From: an uncultured Faecalibacterium sp.
Lineage (GTDB): Bacteria > Bacillota > Clostridia > Oscillospirales > Ruminococcaceae
NCBI GenBank assembly: GCA_934503275.1
Contig: CAKSVD010000003.1
Location: 1-64,000 of the forward strand
Length of the DNA stretch: 64,000 nucleotides
Reading direction: 5' to 3'
The translations under genes were made by a program, and so were the position numbers. This document shows positions 25,696 to 35,100 of this stretch, in pieces; the first letter of the stretch is position 1; the number at the start of each line of letters is the position of its first letter. Under the pieces are notes generated by a model. That model did not search any database, had not been told where the DNA came from, and worked only from the letters and a program-made list of their open reading frames with translations.

Positions 25696-26612
25696 TGGAG
25701 CAGAAAACGGAAGCCCTTTATCTCATCAATGGGGACAGGTTTTTGCATTTGCGTGAAAACGGTGCCGGGGTCGGTTTTGCCACCTACGACTGCGCGAACG
25801 GTGCGCCGCTGGAAAGCGGTCAGATTTCCAAGCAAAATCTGCCGCCGGATGGTCGCAACGCCATTCCCGCCGCCCGGAACTGGTATCTGTTTGAGCTTTC
25901 CAGTGATGACCGCAAGGCGATTCAGGAGGTCAGCTTGCAGCACCTTGATACTATTCCGCAGTCTGGTGTCCGCAGGCGGCGCATCTGGGATGACCCCACG
26001 ATTCCCAGAGATGATGTCCGGCTTATCAACAGCCACTATGATGATCTCTACCGGGTGCCGAATCATGGCGTGATTCAGGTTGACCGTTCCGATGGCAGCA
26101 GTTACACGGCGCGGGTCGAGCATCTGGACGACTATCATTTTGATCTGGGTGAGTATGGGAACGTCTATCACATCTGTCAGTTCGGCGAGATGATGGAGCG
26201 CACTGGCTCGACCGCCTATCCTGAAATCCAGACGCAGGACGAGCAAGGCGCATGGGAGCTGGGCGGCAAGGGCTATCTTGCTGTCCAGTCCTGCGAGGAC
26301 GGCTGGGATTATACTCTCTATCACAGTGATTTTTCCGTGATGGACAGCGGACAGATTGATGCGCCGGAACTGACGATTCAGGAAGTCCGGGAGCAGATTC
26401 TGGAAGCGCACCACATGGAAAATGGGCGGCGGCTGTTGCAGGACTATGATGCAGTCATGGACAAAGTTGCCGAAGCCGAAGAACTGGGGCTGTCCAACCG
26501 TCCTTCCACATTGGAAAAGCTGGCGGAACTGGCTGGCACAAAAGAGCAGTGCGATGCCCCGGAGTGCAATCCAACCGTCTGCCGGAAAGCGAGGGATGCC
26601 CATGAACTTTGA
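25695..26612 (+). CDS. LPD/YodL-type ICE protein
   Basis: The 305-residue protein seems to consist of three modules. The first is an N-terminal domain (FLHLRENGAGVGFATYDCAN). The second is a central strand-rich block (YRVPNHGVIQVDRSDGSS, YHFDLGEYGNVYHICQFGEM) like LPD-type domains that recur in large polyvalent proteins of mobile elements. The third is a YodL-like repeat (GYLAVQSCEDGWDYTLYHSD ... LTIQEVREQIL). Function unknown. It is translationally coupled to topB at TGATG and overlaps the TTRAP gene by 11 bases. Confidence 0.65.
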   Translation: MEQKTEALYLINGDRFLHLRENGAGVGFATYDCANGAPLESGQISKQNLPPDGRNAIPAARNWYLFELSSDDRKAIQEVSLQHLDTIPQSGVRRRRIWDDPTIPRDDVRLINSHYDDLYRVPNHGVIQVDRSDGSSYTARVEHLDDYHFDLGEYGNVYHICQFGEMMERTGSTAYPEIQTQDEQGAWELGGKGYLAVQSCEDGWDYTLYHSDFSVMDSGQIDAPELTIQEVREQILEAHHMENGRRLLQDYDAVMDKVAEAEELGLSNRPSTLEKLAELAGTKEQCDAPECNPTVCRKARDAHEL

Positions 26613-26805
26613 CCACGAGGAACTGATGCTGATGATGCTCTACAACTCCGGCACCCGGCTGGGGCTGGTACACGAGTTGCGGCTGATGCAGTGCTACCTG
26701 ATGCCCGATGAAACCGCCCTGCGGGAACTGTCCGAACAGGTCATCGAAAAACTGAAACTGCTGACCGATGCCGAGTTTGCCGAATTGGAATTTCCACTGG
26801 ACTGA
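26602..26805 (+). CDS. Transposon-transfer assisting (TTRAP) family small protein
   Basis: The 67-residue protein (FDHEELMLMMLYNSGTRLGL near the start, TDAEFAELEFPLD at the end) matches the small TTRAP family found on Tn1549-like elements. It is acidic and helical. It is presumed to help transfer, but the mechanism is not known. It overlaps the upstream gene by 11 bases and ends five bases before a hairpin plus TACATA element. Confidence 0.75.
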   Translation: MNFDHEELMLMMLYNSGTRLGLVHELRLMQCYLMPDETALRELSEQVIEKLKLLTDAEFAELEFPLD

Positions 26806-26810
26806 TCTTT

Positions 26811-26832
26811 GCCGCCTGTGGGCGGCGTACAT
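26811..26832 (+). other. Hairpin plus TACATA element (copy 4)
   Basis: GCCGCC-TGTG-GGCGGC followed directly by GTACATA, five bases after the TTRAP stop and just before the inserted MarR/radical SAM module. Confidence 0.5.
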
Positions 26833-26896
26833 AAGCTCTATTACAATGCTATTTGGTATGGTATATTGAACTCGACAACTCGGAACATACAAACTC

Positions 26897-26947
26897 TTGA
26901 CAGTAAAACTCCTATATAGTATTATTTAAAAAACTACTATATAGGAG
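26897..26947 (+). promoter_or_regulatory. Promoter with overlapping MarR-type operator
   Basis: TTGACA (26897-26902) and TATTAT (26920-26925) are 17 bases apart, close to the sigma-70 consensus. A perfect 13-bp inverted repeat CTCCTATATAGTA/TACTATATAGGAG (26909-26921 and 26935-26947) overlaps spacer, -10 and transcription start region. The right arm also contains the AGGAG ribosome site of the marR gene. The layout predicts tight self-repression by the MarR protein of the whole three-gene module. Confidence 0.85.
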
Positions 26948-26954
26948 CTTTTGC

Positions 26955-27392
26955 ATGAAAACAAATGGCGGATTTCTTGTCACCAAAATAAAACAGCTTG
27001 GAGACCGGATTTTCGAGAAGATTCTCAGTGAAAAGAATATTGATGCGTTTAATGGAGCCCAGGGGCGTATTCTTTATGTGCTGTGGCAGGAGGATGGTAT
27101 CTCAATCAGGTCACTCTCGGTCAAATGCGGATTAGCGATAACATCTCTTACGACGATGCTGGAAAAAATGGAAAATCAAGGGCTGATAAGACGTGTTCAG
27201 TCTGAAACGGATAAAAGGAAAACGCTCTTGTTTCTGACTGAGAAAGCACATTCCTTAAAGGGCGAGTACGATTCTGTATCTGACGAGATGGGAAGTATTT
27301 ACTACAAAGGTTTTTCAGAAGAAGAAATTGCCCAGTTTGAGGAATACCTCGACCGTATCAGAAAGAATCTTGAGGAGTGGCAGAAGTCATGA
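26955..27392 (+). CDS. MarR-family regulator of radical SAM mobile pair
   Basis: The 145-residue protein is a winged-helix MarR regulator: GRILYVLWQEDGISIRSLSV, LAITSLTTMLEKMENQGLIR (recognition helix) and a wing with TDKRKTLLFLTEK, with helical dimerisation ends. The gene heads a three-gene module; its stop overlaps the start of the first radical SAM gene (ATGA). Family naming in public annotation links this regulator type to the radical SAM mobile pair. The ligand is unknown. A matching operator lies just upstream. Confidence 0.88.
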   Translation: MKTNGGFLVTKIKQLGDRIFEKILSEKNIDAFNGAQGRILYVLWQEDGISIRSLSVKCGLAITSLTTMLEKMENQGLIRRVQSETDKRKTLLFLTEKAHSLKGEYDSVSDEMGSIYYKGFSEEEIAQFEEYLDRIRKNLEEWQKS

Positions 27393-28078
27393 GTATTTGT
27401 ATCAAAGATCAGATTCAGAACATGAATATCGTCATTGGCTGCACAGTGGGGTGTACATATTGCTATGCCCGCAACAACGTGAAACGCTGGCATATGATTG
27501 ATGACTTCGCTGACCCTGAATTCTTTCCGGGTAAGCTCAAGATGATGGAAAAGAAACGTCCGCAGAACTTTCTTCTTACCGGCATGAGCGATCTTTCCGG
27601 CTGGAAGCCAGAATGGAGAGACGAGGTATTTGCAAAGATCCGTGAAAATCCACAGCATCAGTTTCTGTTTCTGACCAAGCGCCCCGATCTGCTGGATTTT
27701 GATACCGATCTGGAAAACGCATGGTTTGGCGTTACGGTGACGAGGAAAGCAGAACTGTGGCGTATCGACGCCCTTCGGAAAAACGTCAGAGCAAAACATT
27801 ACCATGTTACCTTTGAGCCGTTATTCGACGATCCCGGCACAGTTGACCTTTCCGGAATCAATTGGATCGTTGTCGGCACCATGACCGGAGCTCAGAGCAG
27901 GAAGATTCATACGGAGCCGGAATGGGCATGGTCTCTGGCGGACCAGGCACATAAGCTCGGCATTCCGGTGTTTATGAAGGAAGACCTTGTCCCTATCATA
28001 GGGGATGAAAATATGATTCAGGAAATGCCGGAAGAATTTAATAAAGTGTTAGAGGTACAGAAATCATGGAAGAAGTAA
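27389..28078 (+). CDS. Radical SAM mobile pair protein A (DUF5131-like)
   Basis: The 229-residue protein has the radical SAM cluster motif CTVGCTYCYAR (C-x3-C-x2-C) near residues 18-28 and a DUF5131/Gp37-Gp68-type body (FLLTGMSDLSGWKPEWRDEV, FLFLTKRPDLL, WFGVTVTRKAE, VTFEPLF). Radical SAM enzymes bind a 4Fe-4S cluster and cleave S-adenosylmethionine to start radical chemistry; the substrate is unknown. It overlaps the marR stop and the second radical SAM gene (13 bases), so the pair is made together, perhaps as a complex. Confidence 0.88.
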   Translation: MSICIKDQIQNMNIVIGCTVGCTYCYARNNVKRWHMIDDFADPEFFPGKLKMMEKKRPQNFLLTGMSDLSGWKPEWRDEVFAKIRENPQHQFLFLTKRPDLLDFDTDLENAWFGVTVTRKAELWRIDALRKNVRAKHYHVTFEPLFDDPGTVDLSGINWIVVGTMTGAQSRKIHTEPEWAWSLADQAHKLGIPVFMKEDLVPIIGDENMIQEMPEEFNKVLEVQKSWKK

Positions 28079-28974
28079 TAAATGGAATCCTCATTCGTGA
28101 GGTGGAAACAAAGAACATCATGACTAAGTCTAGTCTGCCGGTAGGCGGTTACTCGGTCAATCCCTATGTGGGCTGTACACATGCCTGCAAGTATTGCTAT
28201 GCTTCTTTTATGAAGCGCTTTACCGGACACAAGGAGGAATGGGGCACTTTCCTTGATGTGAAGCATTGGCCGGAAATTAAAAATCCGAAGAAATATGCCG
28301 GACAGCGGGTGGTCATCGGTTCTGTGACAGATGGCTACAATCCACAGGAGGAGCAATTCGGGAATACCAGAAAACTTCTGGAGCAGCTGATCGGCAGTGA
28401 CGCAGATATTCTGATCTGCACAAAGTCGGATCTTGTGGTACGGGATATTGATCTGCTGAAGAAGCTTGGACGTGTAACCGTTTCATGGTCGATCAACACA
28501 CTGGATGAAAATTTCAAGAACGATATGGACTCTGCTTCGAGCATTGAGCGCCGTATCGCTGCTATGAAGCAGGTATATGAAGCAGGTATCCGTACAGTCT
28601 GTTTCGTATCCCCGGTATTCCCCGGTATCACGGATTTTGAAGCAATCTTTGAGCGGGTAAAGGATCAGTGCGATCTGTTCTGGCTCGAAAATCTCAATCT
28701 TCGAGGCGGTTTCAAAAAGACAATTATGGATTATATCGCCGAAAAACATCCTGATCTTGTACCACTTTACGACGAGATCTATAACAAGCATAACCGCAGC
28801 TACTTTGAAGCACTTGAAGTAAAAGCTGCGGAAATGGCTAAGAAGTATGATTGTGCCTTTGTGGATAATGAAATGCCTTATGGAAGAGTCCCGCAGGGAC
28901 ATCCGGTAATCGTGGATTATTTCTATCATGAGGAAATCCGTGGGACAGAGAATACTGGAAAAAGAAATCGCTAA
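28066..28974 (+). CDS. Radical SAM mobile pair protein B (SPL-like)
   Basis: The 302-residue protein begins with a GILIREVETKNIMTKSSLPV segment and has the cluster motif CTHACKYCYASF near residue 36-47. GSVTDGYNPQEEQF, CTKSDLVVRDIDLL and VSWSINTLDE follow, a pattern similar to spore photoproduct lyase-related radical SAM proteins. Its substrate is unknown. Together with protein A and MarR it forms a compact cargo module between the TTRAP gene and the giant methylase gene. A short residue (EIDRLLEMAEKFAAKHE) after its stop looks like the broken end of another ORF. Confidence 0.88.
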   Translation: MEEVINGILIREVETKNIMTKSSLPVGGYSVNPYVGCTHACKYCYASFMKRFTGHKEEWGTFLDVKHWPEIKNPKKYAGQRVVIGSVTDGYNPQEEQFGNTRKLLEQLIGSDADILICTKSDLVVRDIDLLKKLGRVTVSWSINTLDENFKNDMDSASSIERRIAAMKQVYEAGIRTVCFVSPVFPGITDFEAIFERVKDQCDLFWLENLNLRGGFKKTIMDYIAEKHPDLVPLYDEIYNKHNRSYFEALEVKAAEMAKKYDCAFVDNEMPYGRVPQGHPVIVDYFYHEEIRGTENTGKRNR

Positions 28975-29050
28975 ACAGAAATTGACCGTCTGCTGGAGAT
29001 GGCAGAAAAGTTTGCCGCAAAACACGAATAAAATACCATAGATTCCATAA

Positions 29051-29083
29051 GCGAGTGACCTGAAAAGGCCGCTCGCTTTTTTG
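29051..29083 (+). terminator. Intrinsic terminator after the radical SAM module
   Basis: GCGAG...CTCGC with additional CC/GG pairing around a TGAAAA loop, followed by TTTTTTG. It ends the cargo transcript 30 bases before the start of the methylase-helicase gene. Confidence 0.7.
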
Positions 29084-29112
29084 TTTACCATGAACTTGAA
29101 GGGAGGAACGCT

Positions 29113-32100
29113 ATGCCAAGCAAAACCGAAGAATATCTCGCCCTTGCCCAGCGCACGGCCAACGGCTTGACCCGGTACTGGGAAAGCTGGACGGACTACC
29201 TGACCACCGCATCTCGGCTGTACAAGTACCCCTTTGCAGACCAGCTCATGATCTACGCCCAGCGCCCGGATGCCACCGCCTGCGCCGACTATGATGTTTG
29301 GAACAGCCGGATGAACCGTTATGTGCGCCGGGGTGCCAAGGGCATCGCTCTGCTGGACGAATCCAGCGGATTCCCCCGACTGCACTACGTTTTCGATGTG
29401 TCGGACACCGGGGTGCGCCGCAATTCCCGTGACCCGGAGGTGTGGCAGTACAACGATGACCTGAAACAGCCGGTTTCGGAAATGCTCGCCGCCACCTACG
29501 GCATCAGCGGGGAGCGTGTCAGCCAGCAGCTTGCCGATGTTGCCGGGAAACTGGTGGCGGATTACTGGGACAACAACGGCGGCGACATCCGTGCCATCGT
29601 TGACGGCTCGCTCCTGATGGATTATGATGAAGCCGGGGTGGAGATGCAGTTCAAGTCCGCCGCCGCCATCAGCGTCACCTACACGCTGCTGGAACGTTGC
29701 GGCTTTGAGCCGACAGGGTGGTTCGACAAGGACGATTTCCGAGCCATCCACGAGTTTTCCACCCCAGACAGTGTTTACGCCCTCGGCGCAGCCGTCAGCG
29801 AATGCAGCCGGGATGTGCTGCGCAACATTGAACGAACCGTAAAGACTACTATCCGCCGCCGCAATGCAGAAAGGAGCCAACATGAATATGAACAGCAGGA
29901 ACGTGACCTACTCGACCATCGGGGACTACCAGCTCCCGAACCTGACCCTGCCCCGGCAGGAGAAAGCACTGGGCAAGTACGGCAGGCTGCGCCGGACGTA
30001 CCTGATGAACCATCGCCCGGTACTGTACCACACGATGCTCCTGAACGGGAGCCTGTACCCGCACCTGATGGAGCTGGAGCAGACGGCAGAGAGCCGGATG
30101 CAGCAGACCATGGAGCAGCTTCTGAAACAGAACCCGGCCCCGGACAAGGAGCAGAATCAGATGGCATGGGTGCAGCACATGAACAGTCTGAAAGCACAGG
30201 CCGAGGAACTGGTGCTGAACGAACTGATCTACAGCTAAGTTTCTTCGATGCTCACATTCCCACCGAAGCCAAACAAATTGAATCCATCGACCAAGCGGAG
30301 AGCGAAAAATCGCCCTCCGCTTTTGTTTTGTCGCAGGCTGAAATTGAGAACGAGCTGCGGCGGCATGGTTCAGGGTTTGCAGGCGGCAAACAGCGCATTA
30401 TGGCGCTGTACCAGACCCAGCCTGACCGCAAACTCCGTGCCAAAGCACTGGCAAAGGAGTACGGCATTGGTGGGCACTCCCACGATTTTCTGGACGGAAG
30501 CCGGGGTTTTGTGAACCACGACTGGAAGGGACTGGAATTTGACCATTACCCTGACCACCAGAAAATCACCCTGAAATGGGCGCAGGTGGAAAAGTATATC
30601 GACCTGATGATCCAGTCTGACCGTTACCTGACCGACAAGGAGAAGGAGCATTACACGCCCCCTGTGCCCATCACCGTAGAGCCAGATGCTACCTTGACTC
30701 ATGCCAAAAACCTGATCCGGGATTTCTCTCTGGAGGAATATGATTCTGAACCGGACTTCTCCAATTTGTCCAAGATCGGCATCGCCTACACCAACGCCAC
30801 AGACGAGGAGATTCCGATTCAAGTTAATGTGGATTTGGTGGGATACCGTGTGGAGCGGTATCTGGGCGATATTCTCGTGGATGAGCGGCAGTACGAAAGT
30901 CTGGAGAATCTGACCGAGACCGAGTTGGAGGCTCTGGACTTTTCGGAACTCGTCAGTGTCACGGACGAAGAACTGGAGCACTACCACAGCAAGGCAGAGG
31001 AACGCCCGGCACTGCTGCCGCTGGGCACTACCATCCACATGGAGGAACGAGCCTTCCGAGTGGATACGGTAAACTATGATAGGGGCAGCGTGACCCTGCA
31101 GGATGTGGCACTGGCAGAAATGCGGATGCCGATTTTCCGGGAGGAGCCGCTGGCTCTTGTCCGGGAGTTGTACGAGCAGGAACAGGAAGTGATGGAACAC
31201 CCCCTACCCGATTACAAGGTCGGTGACAATGTTATCGTTGATCTTCCTACCCGAACCATCGAAGGGAAAATTGGCTATGTAGGTGAAACGGATGTTCGCA
31301 TCGACACCAGCGCACAGGGGCAGTCGTGGGATAACGAAGTTATCAACAAACGACAATTCGAGGACGGTCTGCGGCAGGTTGAGCCGCAACTTTCCGATGA
31401 GGAACTGGACGAGCTGCCGATCTCTGCCGTGATGGACGGTGAGGTGCAGACCTTCCCGGATGCCGCAGCCTTGGATAAAGCTCGGAATGCTGAACCTGCG
31501 CCAGAGCCTGCCGGAAATTTCCACATCACGGACGACCATCTGGGCGAGGGCGGCGCAAAACAGAAATATGCCCGGAACATCGAAGCCATCCGCACCCTGT
31601 TCAAGCTGGAAGAGGAGCACCGGGGTGCCACCGCCGAGGAGCAGCAGGTGCTTTCCCAGTATGTGGGTTGGGGCGGTCTGGCAGATGCCTTTGACCCCGG
31701 CAAAGATAGTTGGGCAAAGGAATATGCAGAGTTGAAAGGGCTGCTCTCTGAGGACGAATACGCCGCAGCCCGTTCCAGCACCCTGAACGCCCACTACACC
31801 GCCCCGGTGGTGATTCGCTCTATTTATGATGCGGTGGAGCGCATGGGCTTCCAGTCTGGCAACATTCTGGAGCCGTCCATGGGCGTGGGCAATTTCTTTG
31901 GAATGCTGCCCACCAGCATGGCAGACAGCCGCTTGTATGGTGTAGAACTGGATTCCATTACCGGGCGCATCGCCAAAAAGCTGTATCCGCAGGCAGACAT
32001 TACCGTGGCTGGCTTTGAGACCACCGACCGCCGTGATTTTTATGACCTCGCTGTCGGCAACGTGCCCTTTGGTCAATACAGAGTCAACGACAAGGCGTAC

Positions 32101-35100
32101 AACAAACTTGGTTTTAGCATCCACAATTATTTCTTTGCAAAAGCCATCGACCAAGTGCGTCCGGGCGGCATCGTTGCCTTTGTCACATCTCGCTACACCA
32201 TGGACAGCAAGGACAGCACCGCTCGCAAACACATGGCAGAGCGTGCCGATTTGCTGGGGGCCATTCGTCTGCCCAACAACGCTTTCCGTGCCAACGCTGG
32301 TACGGATGTTGTCAGCGATATTATCTTTTTGCAGAAGCGTGACCGCCCTGCGGACATCGAACCTGCATGGGTGCAGTTGGGCAAGACCGAGGATGGCTTT
32401 GCCATCAACCAGTATTTCGCAGACCACCCGGAGATGGTTCTGGGCGTACTCTCCACCGAAAGCACCCAGTATGGACGAGAGGAACTGACGGTTGCGCCCC
32501 TTGAGGGCATCAGCCTTGCCGACCAGCTTGCAGAAGCGGTGCAGCACATCGAGGGGCAGTACACCGCCGCCGAGGTGGACATTCCCGACATTGCCGAAGA
32601 AGAAGCCGCCCGGCGCACTCTGCCTGCCGACCCGGAGGTGAAGAGTTTCGCCTACACAGTGGTGGACGGCGAGGTTTTCTACCGGGAAAATTCCGTGATG
32701 ACGCAGGTGGAACTTTCCGACAACGCCAAGGGGCGTGTCACTGGCATGGTGGAACTGCGGCAAATCGTCAACGACCTGATCGACCAGCAGTTGAACGACT
32801 ACCCGGACGAGGACATCAAGGCAACACAGGAGCGTTTGAACGCCGCCTACGATGCCTTTACTACCAAATACGGTCTGCTGAACGACCGCAAAAATGGGCG
32901 GCTGTTTGAGCAGGATTCTTCCTACTATCTGCTGTGCTCGCTGGAAAATCTGGACGAGCAGGGGCAGCTCAAGAGCAAGGCTGCAATGTTCACCAAGCGC
33001 ACTATCCGCCCGGAGCGTACCGTTACCAGTGTGGATACCCCCAGCGAATCGTTGGCGGTATCTATTGGTGAGCATGGCAAAGTGGATTTGCCCTATATGG
33101 CAGAACTGCTGGGCACCCCCGGCGAGTACGGGCGCATTACCACCGAACTTTCCGGTGTGATCTTCAAAGACCCTGCCGCCGACCCCACCGACCCGGAAGC
33201 AGGCTGGCAGATGGCAGACGAGTACCTGTCCGGCGATGTCCGGGCAAAGCTGCGGATGGCGCAGTTTGCTGCCGAGACCAACCCGGAGTTTGCCGTCAAC
33301 GTAGATGCGCTGACCAAGGCACAGCCCAGAGAACTGGAAGCATCTGAAATTGATGTGCGGCTGGGTGCAACATGGCTGGACCCGGACATTATCCAGAAGT
33401 TTATGACCGAGACTTTCCAGATTCCCTACTATCTGCGCCATGCGGTCAAGGTGAGATATTCTCCGTATACCGCCGAGTGGCGTGTGGAGGGCAAGACGGC
33501 CACCGGCAGAGGGGATATTATCTCCTCCGAAACCTACGGCACCAGCCGTGCCAATGCCTACAAGATTCTGGAGGAGACCCTGAACCTGAAAGATGTCCGC
33601 ATCTATGACACGATCGAGGATGCCGAGGGCAAGCCCAAACGGGTGCTGAACAAGCGGGAAACCATGCTGGCACAGCAAAAACAACAGGTCATCAAGGATG
33701 CTTTCGCCAACTGGGTCTGGCAAGACCCCCAGCGGCGCATTGCGCTGGTGAAGCAGTACAACGAGCTGTTCAACAGCACCAGACCCCGTGAATACGATGG
33801 CTCCCACATCCATTTTGTCGGCATGAACCCGGAGATCACCCTTCGGGAACACCAGCGCAACGCCATTGCTCATGTGCTTTATGGCGGTAATACGCTGCTT
33901 GCACACGAAGTGGGTGCCGGAAAAACGTATGAAATGGCGGCATCCGCTATGGAAGCAAAGCGGCTGGGGCTGTGCCAGAAAAGCCTTTTTGTCGTGCCCA
34001 ACCATCTGACAGAGCAGTGGGCAAGCGAGTTTCTGAACCTTTATCCCAATGCGAAACTGCTGGTGGCACGGCGCAAGGACTTTGAGACTGCCAACCGTAA
34101 AAAATTCTGCGCCCGCATCGCTACCGGCGATTACGATGCCGTCATCATTGGGCACAGTCAGTTTGAGCGCATTCCGCTGTCCTTTGAGCGGCAGGAGCGT
34201 ATCATTCAGGAGCAAATTGATGAAACGCTTGCCGCCATCAACGAGCTAAAAGTCCACGCAGGCGAGAATTTCTCCATCAAGCAGATGGAAAAGACCCGGA
34301 AAACGCTGGAAGCAAAGCTGGACAAGCTGCGCGCCGACAGCCGCAAGGATGATGTTATCACCTTTGAGCAGCTGGGTGTTGACCGTCTTTTTGTGGACGA
34401 GTCGCATTTTTACAAGAACCTCTTTCTCACGACAAAAATGCGCAATGTCGCAGGATTATCCACCAGTGAAGCCCAGAAATCCAGCGATATGTTTGGCAAG
34501 TGCCGTTATCTGGACGAGATCACCGGCGGGCGGGGCGTGGTGTTTGCTACGGGTACGCCCGTGAGCAATTCCATGACTGAGCTGTACACGGTCATGCGGT
34601 ATCTCCAATACAGCACCCTCCAGCAGAAAAAGCTGACCCACTTTGACTGCTGGGCATCCACTTTTGGAGAGACTACCACTGCAATCGAGCTTGCGCCGGA
34701 AGGTACAGGCTATCGGGCGAGAACGAGATTTGCCAAGTTCTTCAACCTCCCGGAATTGATGTCCATGTTCAAGGAGGTTGCGGACATTAAAACATCTGAC
34801 CAGCTTCATCTGCCGGTGCCCGAAGCGAAGTTTGAAACCGTGGTGGCAAAGCCGTCCGAAATTCAAAAGGAAATGGTGCAGGAACTGAGCAAACGTGCCG
34901 CAAAGATACACTCCGGCACCGTGGATGCCTCCGTGGACAATATGCTCTGCGTCACCAACGACGGCAGAAAAATTGGCTTGGATGTGCGTCTGATGAACCC
35001 CATGCTGCCGGACGACCCCAACAGCAAGCTGAACGTCTGTGTGCAGAACGTGCTGAAGATCTGGGAGGAGGGTAAAGAACAGAAGTTGACCCAACTTTTG

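Noticed and set aside
28483-29883. 466-codon minus-strand open frame across the radical SAM B gene and the start of the giant gene
   Set aside because: It overlaps two well-supported genes on the other strand and its translation resembles no family.
31204-34215. 1003-codon open frame on the minus strand inside the methylase-helicase gene
   Set aside because: It is the antisense shadow of a GC-rich conserved gene, has no recognisable domain and no ribosome site.
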